Of a stretch of 7,680 nt of DNA, positions 1-4,741 are shown piece by piece. Within the stretch, counting starts at the first letter, position 1. Every line of letters starts with the position of its first letter. A program made the translations under genes and the position numbers. Origin of the DNA: JBELHR01 sp049607205. GTDB taxonomy: Bacteria; Bacteroidota; Bacteroidia; Flavobacteriales; Flavobacteriaceae. The stretch lies in assembly GCA_049607205.1 (NCBI GenBank), contig JBMYWH010000039.1, forward strand, positions 1 to 7,680, read 5' to 3'. The notes beneath the pieces were generated by a model, which searched no databases, was not told where the DNA came from, and was given only the letters and a program-made list of their open reading frames with translations.

Positions 1-103
1 AATACTCAGTGTTTATACAGGATCAATTCGGTTCTTTATGGGTTTGTAAACAATTTTTATATTGATTCTAAGATTGTTTTATGGTTGTAAAATGCTAATT
101 AAG

Positions 104-1369
104 TTATTTTAATGCTCTGAAAAATGATGCTTTGGATATTTTGGTTGCTCTTTCTTCATCTGAAATTTTAATGTAATTATAGAATATCTTTTCTGTTGTG
201 TGTCCACTTATAGCCATTATATCGGCAGTAGGCATTCCAGATATGTAAGCATTAGTGCAAAAACTTCTTCGTGCAGTGTGTGTAGTGATTAACTCCCATT
301 TTTCTTTCACCTCATCAATCGTATTTTTACCTCTTGTTGTTGAGGTCTTGTATTCTGTGTTTAGTTGAGCAAGTTTGCCAATCACTTTAAGATGTTTGTT
401 GACACTTGGCTCGGCAAATGATTTAGGGAAATTATTGTTGTATTTCTTGTAGATTGCTAAGGCTATTTCGGAAAGAGGAATTGTTATACTCTTTTTTGTT
501 TTAAGGGGTTTTATTCTTAGAAAGTAGGTGTTTTCCTTAATCAATACTTGTGCTTTTTCTAAATTAGTTAGATCTGAGATTCTCAAACCTGTTTGTGTTC
601 CAAGTAAAAATATATCTCTTGATTTGTCAAGACTTTTCTCTTTTGTTAAGTCTAGTTCGGAGATTCTCTGAATATCTTTTGTATTTAAGTATATTGATAC
701 AGGAGTTTCTTTTTGTTTTGAAAAGGCTTTCTTTTTGAATTCAAGGTTTTGATGTAGTCCTCTTTCAAAAGATGCATTCATTATAGTTTTTATCGTCTTT
801 ATATTATTTCCAATATAGTTTGGTTTATGTTCTTTATTGATTAAAAACTCTGTATAATCATTGTGGAATTGAAGATTGATTTTATCAAAAGTAAGAGTGT
901 AGTATTCTTCTTGGAATTCTTTTAGTAGTTTATATATGCTCTTATATGTTTTAATAGTGTTTGGACTATATGGAGTTGTTTTGTTCGGTAGAGGTAGTTT
1001 TGAGTAGGTGTCTATATATTCTAGGTAAAACTCATTAAATTCGAGTTTCTTCTTTTTGTCGTTTCTTCCGAAGAATTCACCGATTTGATATAGTAGCCAG
1101 TCTTTATCTATTATGGTTGATGAGTTGAAATCTATATTGAATTCGTCTAAAATTGTTTGGCTCAATTCTAAAAGTGTTTTCTTTTGGATAGTATGATTGC
1201 TCTTTCTCCCTTTAATTTCGTTTTTTTTGAAATTCCAGTCTGTCTTATTTATTGAGTATTGAGTATTTGCAAACAAGTCAATCTTTTGTCCATTTGCTTT
1301 ATGTGTTAATCTCAATGTTAATGGTGCGAAGTCTTTACTTGAACGATACAGGAATTTAACAGATGCCAT
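104..1369 (-). CDS. Tyrosine-type site-specific recombinase (integrase)
   Basis: Predicted to cut and rejoin DNA at specific sites through a covalent phosphotyrosine link, integrating or excising a mobile element. With the start at 1369 the product has 421 residues, usual for full-length Bacteroidota integrases. Residues about 1-85 resemble the arm-type DNA-binding domain, 105-215 the SAM-like core-binding domain, and 230-411 the catalytic domain. The catalytic set looks complete: R263 (TGLRISDL), K292 or K293 (KTKKS), H364 and R367 (HTARR), H390 (SGH) and the nucleophile Y399 (NYIK). An in-frame ATG 12 codons upstream (1405) is less likely because the extension is lysine-rich, lies outside the recognisable domain and would run through the heptamer repeats. 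The gene is opposite in strand to thioredoxin and the rimP operon and looks more AT-rich. No excisionase, relaxase or cargo gene is visible; any element would extend left of the window. The family call is firm, but the element type and target are unknown. Confidence 0.93.
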   Translation of the reverse strand: MASVKFLYRSSKDFAPLTLRLTHKANGQKIDLFANTQYSINKTDWNFKKNEIKGRKSNHTIQKKTLLELSQTILDEFNIDFNSSTIIDKDWLLYQIGEFFGRNDKKKKLEFNEFYLEYIDTYSKLPLPNKTTPYSPNTIKTYKSIYKLLKEFQEEYYTLTFDKINLQFHNDYTEFLINKEHKPNYIGNNIKTIKTIMNASFERGLHQNLEFKKKAFSKQKETPVSIYLNTKDIQRISELDLTKEKSLDKSRDIFLLGTQTGLRISDLTNLEKAQVLIKENTYFLRIKPLKTKKSITIPLSEIALAIYKKYNNNFPKSFAEPSVNKHLKVIGKLAQLNTEYKTSTTRGKNTIDEVKEKWELITTHTARRSFCTNAYISGMPTADIMAISGHTTEKIFYNYIKISDEERATKISKASFFRALK

Positions 1370-1380
1370 AGTCTTTTTTT

Positions 1381-1415
1381 TGTGCAATTTACTAAAGTTG
1401 CACATTTATTGCACA
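1381..1415. repeat. Three TTGCACA heptamers upstream of the integrase
   Basis: TGTGCAA (1381-1387) and TTGCACA (1398-1404) form a perfect inverted repeat with a 10-base spacer. A third exact copy, TTGCACA (1409-1415), follows in direct orientation 11 bases after the second, about one helical turn. The cluster starts 12 bases upstream of the preferred integrase start. Such spacing is typical of binding sites for a dimeric regulator or for the arm-binding domain of an integrase. Autoregulation of the integrase is an inference, not shown by the sequence. Confidence 0.5.
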
Positions 1416-1561
1416 CTAAAATCGAATTTATTTAATTTTTTCTTATTCTGTTGAAATCTACTGAAACGATTGTAATAGTTAGTTTTACTAGGTTTTTTAA
1501 AGGTGAAACCTTGTTTTTGTTGTTTCCTTGAATATTTAATTTCTTGTCCTTGTGGGTCAAC

Positions 1562-1595
1562 AAAGAGATAACAGCAATGTTATCTCTTTTTTTTT
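1562..1595 (+). terminator. Strong rho-independent terminator without an upstream gene
   Basis: A perfect 11-base-pair stem (AAAGAGATAAC at 1562-1572 with GTTATCTCTTT at 1579-1589) encloses a 6-base loop (AGCAAT), and the Ts of the right arm continue to 1595, giving a run of nine. On the minus strand the stem is followed by only a short T stretch, so it works best for plus-strand transcription. No plus-strand gene lies between the integrase and this site, so it probably ended a gene whose body is no longer next to it. Confidence 0.82.
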
Positions 1596-1602
1596 GCCAT
1601 AA

Positions 1603-1633
1603 TTTCAGGTCAAATTGTCTTGAATTGTCTTTG
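1603..1633 (+). promoter_or_regulatory. Weak Bacteroidetes-type promoter candidate for thioredoxin
   Basis: TTTC at 1603-1606 and TGTCTTTG at 1626-1633 are separated by 19 bases. They match the Bacteroidetes consensus (TTTG, about 19-21 bases, TAnnTTTG) with one mismatch in each box. Transcription would begin near 1640, giving a leader of about 30 bases. A promoter is expected here because the preceding terminator isolates the gene. The -7 region lies in a 10-base tandem repeat (AATTGTCTTG then AATTGTCTTT, 1613-1632), which may be chance. Confidence 0.3.
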
Positions 1634-1672
1634 GTATGGCTTTTGAAATTAGCCTTTAAAAAGCAGATAAAA

Positions 1673-1972
1673 ATGGCAGGAAATAAATTTAAAGAATTAC
1701 TTCAAGGACCTATTCCAGTACTTGTGGATTTTCATGCAACTTGGTGTGGACCTTGTAAGCAAATGTCTCCCATATTAGAGCAGTTTAAAAAGGAAGTGGG
1801 CGAGGCTGTGAAAGTAGTTAAAATCGATGTGGATCAAAACCCTAAAGCAGCTGCGGCTTTTCAGGTAAGAGGAGTCCCAACTTTAATTCTATTTAAGAAC
1901 GGAAGTCCAGTTTGGCGTCAAAGTGGTGTTGTCTCTGCCCAGCAATTAAAGTCGGTGCTAGAGAATAATTAA
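1673..1972 (+). CDS. trxA: Thioredoxin
   Basis: A small cytoplasmic dithiol-disulfide oxidoreductase that reduces disulfides in client proteins and is itself normally recycled by thioredoxin reductase. The 99-residue product has the thioredoxin fold order: a beta strand (VLVDF), the active site W24-C25-G26-P27-C28 with both redox cysteines, the KIDVDQNP strand, and the conserved cis-proline P69 in GVPT, followed by the LILFKNG strand pair and a C-terminal helix. There is no signal peptide or membrane segment, which separates it from periplasmic thioredoxin-like proteins. The ATG at 1673 is chosen because it starts directly at the fold and gives a normal length; the frame stays open upstream to a TTG at 1544, but that part crosses a terminator. 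The start has no clear Shine-Dalgarno sequence. The gene stands alone, bounded by a terminator on each side, and converges on the stress-protein gene. The family is certain; its identity as the main cellular TrxA is likely but unproven. Confidence 0.93.
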   Translation: MAGNKFKELLQGPIPVLVDFHATWCGPCKQMSPILEQFKKEVGEAVKVVKIDVDQNPKAAAAFQVRGVPTLILFKNGSPVWRQSGVVSAQQLKSVLENN

Positions 1973-1973
1973 T

Positions 1974-2006
1974 AAAAAAACCTCAATTTAGAATTGAGGT
2001 TTTTTT
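1974..2006. terminator. Bidirectional terminator shared by thioredoxin and the stress protein
   Basis: Seven As, CCTCAATT, a 3-base loop (TAG), AATTGAGG and seven Ts form a perfect 15-base-pair stem. Each strand reads as a GC-containing hairpin followed by a T run, so it can stop transcription from both sides. It starts 2 bases after the thioredoxin stop codon and ends 3 bases before the stop codon of the stress-protein gene, filling the whole convergent gap. Confidence 0.92.
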
Positions 2007-2008
2007 AT

Positions 2009-2836
2009 TTAGACTTTGAAGGTGATTACCGGTTTGAGTGCGTGATTGGCTAAGTCTTCTCCAATACTCCCATTGAAAAGATGAGAGATTCCTCTTCTTC
2101 CATGGGTGGTTAAGGCGATTAAGTCTGCATCTATGTCATTAGAGAAATTTAAGATCCCTTCTTCTATGCTTTGATCATTGTAAAAATGGATGTCATCAAA
2201 ATCCATCTCTGCTTTTAATAAAAAGGCTTCCATTTTTTCACCACTCTCCTTGGTGGTTTCAAAATTGTTGATGGTATTGACTTTTAATAAATGGATTTGT
2301 GCATCAAAAATTTCGTTCAAGACCACTAGGCGTTTTAAAGAAGGAATGCTCTCTTGTTTAAAATCAGAGGCAAAAACGATATGTTTTGGTGAGAATTCTT
2401 CTTGAGTGTCCTTGACTACGAGAACTGGAATCTCTGAAAGACGGACTACTTTTTCTGTGTTGGATCCAATCAGCATTTCACCTAAGCCTGTGGTTCCTTT
2501 TGATCCCATTACGATCAGGTCAATATCATTTTTTTTTGCACCTTCAAGTATCCCTGAGAATGTTTTGGCAAATTGTAGGTTTTGGACCACGGTGATTCCC
2601 TCAAACATCGGTTGAGCACAAAACTTTTCAAAACGAATTTTAGTCTGTTCCATAAAAAATAATGCCGAGGGTCCGGAGATATTGCCGAGTCCGGTAGGAT
2701 CTGCCATTTCCACGGGGAGTTCTAACATGTGTAATAAGTGAATTTCACTTGATGTTTTTTTGGCAATATTAACTGCTGTTTTTGCAGCAGCTTCTGCTTG
2801 CTTTGAAAAGTCGATTGGGACAAGAATTCGTTTCAT
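2009..2836 (-). CDS. Universal stress protein, tandem UspA domains
   Basis: A 275-residue cytoplasmic protein made of two UspA domains (about 1-142 and 150-275); proteins of this family bind ATP or act as non-ATP-binding stress-survival factors. Each half starts with the typical beta strand (KRILVPIDFS at 2-11, with D9; KHIVFASDF near 151-159). The first domain has a complete nucleotide-binding motif G-2x-G-9x-G-S: GSKG at 111-114, then GS at 124-125. The second keeps the later part (THG ending at residue 246, GS at 256-257), but the first glycine is threonine, so its ATP binding is less certain. The ATG at 2836 is chosen because it begins the domain; the open frame extends 23 codons further, but that part is hydrophobic and AT-rich and looks like untranslated DNA. 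It is transcribed divergently from the rimP operon. A TATATTTA on the minus strand near 2850-2860 is a weak -7 candidate with no convincing upstream box. The stress or partner it serves cannot be read from the sequence. Confidence 0.92.
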   Translation of the reverse strand: MKRILVPIDFSKQAEAAAKTAVNIAKKTSSEIHLLHMLELPVEMADPTGLGNISGPSALFFMEQTKIRFEKFCAQPMFEGITVVQNLQFAKTFSGILEGAKKNDIDLIVMGSKGTTGLGEMLIGSNTEKVVRLSEIPVLVVKDTQEEFSPKHIVFASDFKQESIPSLKRLVVLNEIFDAQIHLLKVNTINNFETTKESGEKMEAFLLKAEMDFDDIHFYNDQSIEEGILNFSNDIDADLIALTTHGRRGISHLFNGSIGEDLANHALKPVITFKV

Positions 2837-2891
2837 AGTTTGCTGTTTTGATATATAAATATAGATAATTATCAATAACTTAGAAATGATT

Positions 2892-2923
2892 TTTGTCAGT
2901 TCCACAAAAACTAGCTATATTTG
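2892..2923 (+). promoter_or_regulatory. Bacteroidetes-type sigma-70 promoter of the rimP-nusA-infB operon
   Basis: TTTG at 2892-2895 (-33 box) and TATATTTG at 2916-2923 (-7 box, consensus TAnnTTTG) are separated by 20 bases, a full match to the housekeeping promoter described for Bacteroides and Flavobacterium. Transcription would start around 2928-2932, giving a leader of about 50 bases before the rimP ATG. It lies in the divergent gap with the stress-protein gene and is the only strong promoter seen for the operon. Confidence 0.8.
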
Positions 2924-2945
2924 CAGCGAAATCACTGAATAATAA

Positions 2946-2990
2946 ATGAAGGGGACCTCAATAGTCCCCTCTTTTTGTACCAATGAATAG
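2946..2990 (+). other. Possible 14-codon upstream open frame overlapping the rimP start
   Basis: An ATG at 2946 opens a frame of 14 codons (MKGTSIVPSFCTNE) ending in TAG at 2988-2990. It spans the leader hairpin and overlaps the rimP start codon (2983) in another frame. If translated, ribosomes would melt the hairpin and stop 5 bases after the rimP ATG, a layout suited to translational coupling. Nothing in the sequence proves translation, and short frames arise easily by chance. Confidence 0.2.
2950..2976 (+). promoter_or_regulatory. Terminator-like hairpin in the rimP leader (possible attenuator)
   Basis: AGGGGAC (2950-2956) pairs perfectly with GTCCCCT (2964-2970) around the loop CTCAATA, and a run of five Ts follows one base later (2972-2976). 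This is the form of an intrinsic terminator, yet it lies between the operon promoter and the rimP ATG, 6 bases before the start codon. It cannot be the end of the stress-protein gene, which is transcribed away from it. Possible roles are attenuation responsive to NusA, control of access to the rimP start, or 5' end stabilisation. The stem is short and the T run modest, so termination would be partial. Confidence 0.55.
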
Positions 2991-3447
2991 AAATTTAGTC
3001 ACAGATTTAGTAGAAGAAGCTATTGCTCAAAACCAGGATTTATTCCTTGTAAACCTTGAGTTTGCAGAGAATGAAAGGATACTTGTTGAAGTAGATGGAG
3101 ATAAGGGAGTTTCCTTAGAGGAAATTATCAGAATATCTCGACATGTAGAGCATAATTTGGATCGTGAAGAAGATGATTTTAGTTTAGAGGTAACCACACC
3201 GGATATTTCAAAGCCTATTAGTATGCCACGTCAGTATGTGAAAAATATTGGTAGAACTTTGGAAGTAAAAGTGGAAGGTGATAAATTTGAGGGAGAACTT
3301 GTATCTGTTGATGATCAAGAGATTGTGTTGACTTGGAAGGCTCGTGAGCCTAAACCGATAGGAAAAGGGAAGCACACTGTAGAGAAAGTACAACGAATCC
3401 CTTTGGAAGAAATTGTTCAAGCGAAAGTAAAGATAAAATTTAACTAA
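2983..3447 (+). CDS. rimP: Ribosome maturation factor RimP
   Basis: RimP assists late assembly of the 30S ribosomal subunit in the cytoplasm. The 154-residue product has the family's normal length and two-domain form: an N-terminal alpha/beta domain (about 1-80) with the acidic strand ILVEVDGDKG at 33-42 and the SLEEI helix, and a C-terminal Sm-like beta barrel (about 85-154) beginning at the conserved RQYVKNIGR (83-91) and ending in the basic strand KVKIKFN. The segment joining the domains, usually close to SSPG, here reads TTPD (71-74). The ATG at 2983 is the natural start, 6 bases after the leader T run. The gene is first in the operon, and its stop is 7 bases from nusA, indicating co-transcription. 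The classical rimP-nusA-infB order makes the identification firm. Confidence 0.95.
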   Translation: MNRNLVTDLVEEAIAQNQDLFLVNLEFAENERILVEVDGDKGVSLEEIIRISRHVEHNLDREEDDFSLEVTTPDISKPISMPRQYVKNIGRTLEVKVEGDKFEGELVSVDDQEIVLTWKAREPKPIGKGKHTVEKVQRIPLEEIVQAKVKIKFN

Positions 3448-3454
3448 GGTTTAA

Positions 3455-4699
3455 ATGGAGAATATAGATTTAATTAATTCGTTTTCTGAATTTAAGGATG
3501 ATAAGAGTATTGATAGAGCTACCTTGATGTCTATCTTGGAAGAGGTATTCCGTGCTGCTTTGAAAAGAAAATTTGGTTCAGATGACAACTTTGATATTAT
3601 TATCAACCCGGACAAAGGGGATCTTGAAATATGGCGTAACCGTGTGGTTGTGGCTGATGGAGAAGTAGAAGAGCCTAATGAGGAGATTGCTTTAGCTGAG
3701 GCTAGAAGAATTGAACCTGATTTTGAAATTGGTGAGGATGTATCGGAAGAAGTGAAATTGATTGACTTAGGACGTAGAGCAATTCTTGCCTTGCGCCAAA
3801 ACCTTATTTCAAAAATCTACGAACACGATTCTACCAATATCTTTAAACACTTTAAAGATTTAGAAGGAGATATATACTCAGCTGAAGTTCACCATATCAA
3901 GAACAATGCTGTGATTCTTTTAGATGATGAGGGCAATGAATTAGTACTTCCTAAAAGTGAGCAGATCAAAGCGGATTATTTCCGTAAGGGTGAAGCAGTA
4001 CGAGGAATTATTAAGTCGGTTGAATTACGTGGTAATAAACCGGTGATCATGATGTCTAGAACGGCTCCGGAATTCTTGACCAAGTTATTTGAGCAAGAAA
4101 TTCCTGAAGTTTTTGATGGTTTAATTACTATTGAAGGTGTGGCTCGTGTACCAGGAGAGAAAGCGAAGATTGCAGTAGATTCTTATGATGATAGAATTGA
4201 TCCAGTTGGTGCTTGTGTGGGAATGAAAGGGTCTCGTATTCACGGAATTGTTCGTGAATTAGGGAACGAAAATATAGATGTGATTAACTTCACTAAGAAT
4301 ACTCAATTATTCATTGCTCGTGCTTTGAGTCCTGCGAAAGTTGCTTCAATGGAAATTCACGAAGCGGAAGAAGGTAAGAAGCCAAGAGTAGATGTTTACT
4401 TAAGACCTGAAGAGGTCTCTAAAGCGATTGGTCGTGGAGGTGTAAATATTAGACTTGCAAGTCAGTTGACTGGTTTTGAAATTGATGTTCAAAGAGAAGG
4501 AAGTGACGAAGATGTTGAATTGACAGAATTCTCTGATGAAATCGATGCATGGGTGATCTCTGAACTAGGTAAAATTGGTTTAGACACTGCAAAAGATGTT
4601 CTTGGTGTAGATGCTGCTGAATTGGTAAAAAGAACTGATTTGGAAGAGGAAACCGTTGTAGAGGTTCAACGCATATTAAGAGAAGAATTCGAAGATTAG
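3455..4699 (+). CDS. nusA: Transcription termination/antitermination factor NusA
   Basis: NusA binds RNA polymerase and nascent RNA, promoting pausing and hairpin-dependent termination and taking part in antitermination of rRNA operons. The 414 residues follow the family order: N-terminal polymerase-binding domain (about 1-128), S1 domain (about 135-202, ending VIMMSRTAPEF), KH1 with GxxG as GMKG (256-259) inside the hallmark DPVGACVGMKGSR, and KH2 with GRGG (326-329) in KAIGRGGVNIRLA. A C-terminal acidic helical segment (about 355-414) has room for only one helix-hairpin-helix-like unit, unlike the two acidic repeats of the longer Escherichia coli protein. The ATG at 3455 lies 7 bases after rimP. 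infB follows after 42 bases with no terminator. As the product can act on hairpin terminators, the hairpin in its own operon leader is a plausible target for feedback, which is an inference. Confidence 0.96.
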   Translation: MENIDLINSFSEFKDDKSIDRATLMSILEEVFRAALKRKFGSDDNFDIIINPDKGDLEIWRNRVVVADGEVEEPNEEIALAEARRIEPDFEIGEDVSEEVKLIDLGRRAILALRQNLISKIYEHDSTNIFKHFKDLEGDIYSAEVHHIKNNAVILLDDEGNELVLPKSEQIKADYFRKGEAVRGIIKSVELRGNKPVIMMSRTAPEFLTKLFEQEIPEVFDGLITIEGVARVPGEKAKIAVDSYDDRIDPVGACVGMKGSRIHGIVRELGNENIDVINFTKNTQLFIARALSPAKVASMEIHEAEEGKKPRVDVYLRPEEVSKAIGRGGVNIRLASQLTGFEIDVQREGSDEDVELTEFSDEIDAWVISELGKIGLDTAKDVLGVDAAELVKRTDLEEETVVEVQRILREEFED

Positions 4700-4741
4700 T
4701 AGTATCTTCACAGAAAATTTAGAAAAATACAAAAACACTGT

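Larger units (their letters stand above)
1370..1672. other. Non-coding region between integrase and thioredoxin, possible element edge
   Basis: This 303-base stretch holds no convincing gene. From left to right it contains the integrase upstream region with three heptamer copies (1381-1415), an AT-rich stretch with a small imperfect hairpin (AAGGT, GAA, ACCTT at 1500-1512), a strong plus-strand terminator (1562-1595) and a weak promoter candidate for thioredoxin. I looked for a tRNA or tmRNA 3' end, the usual target of such integrases, and saw none. An open frame from a TTG at 1544 runs into thioredoxin, but it crosses the terminator and reads as unrelated sequence, so I treat it as non-coding. 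Confidence 0.6.

Noticed and set aside
88..111. Weak AT-only inverted repeat (TAAAAT and ATTTTA) after the integrase stop, as a terminator
   Set aside because: The stem is about 6 AT pairs with an 11-12 base loop and no proper T run on the minus strand; it is expected by chance in AT-rich DNA.
1370..1405. Twelve-codon N-terminal extension of the integrase from the ATG at 1405
   Set aside because: The extension is lysine-rich and outside the arm-binding domain, and it overlaps the heptamer sites that look regulatory. It is not excluded.
1536..1571. Possible remnant of a gene end reading CPCGSTKR and stopping at 1569-1571, just within the orphan terminator
   Set aside because: The resemblance to a zinc-binding CPCGS tail is only a few residues, the frame has stops at 1473 and 1476, and it overlaps the terminator stem, so it cannot be supported.
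1544..1672. In-frame TTG-initiated N-terminal extension of thioredoxin (43 codons)
   Set aside because: It runs through a strong terminator, reads as unrelated sequence rich in poly-T codons, and the ATG at 1673 begins directly at the thioredoxin fold with a normal length.
2190..2615. Two adjacent plus-strand open frames inside the stress-protein gene
   Set aside because: They lie wholly antisense to a gene with clear UspA motifs and show no recognisable domain.
3208..3420. Minus-strand open frame opposite rimP
   Set aside because: Antisense to the conserved RimP C-terminal domain, with no family resemblance.
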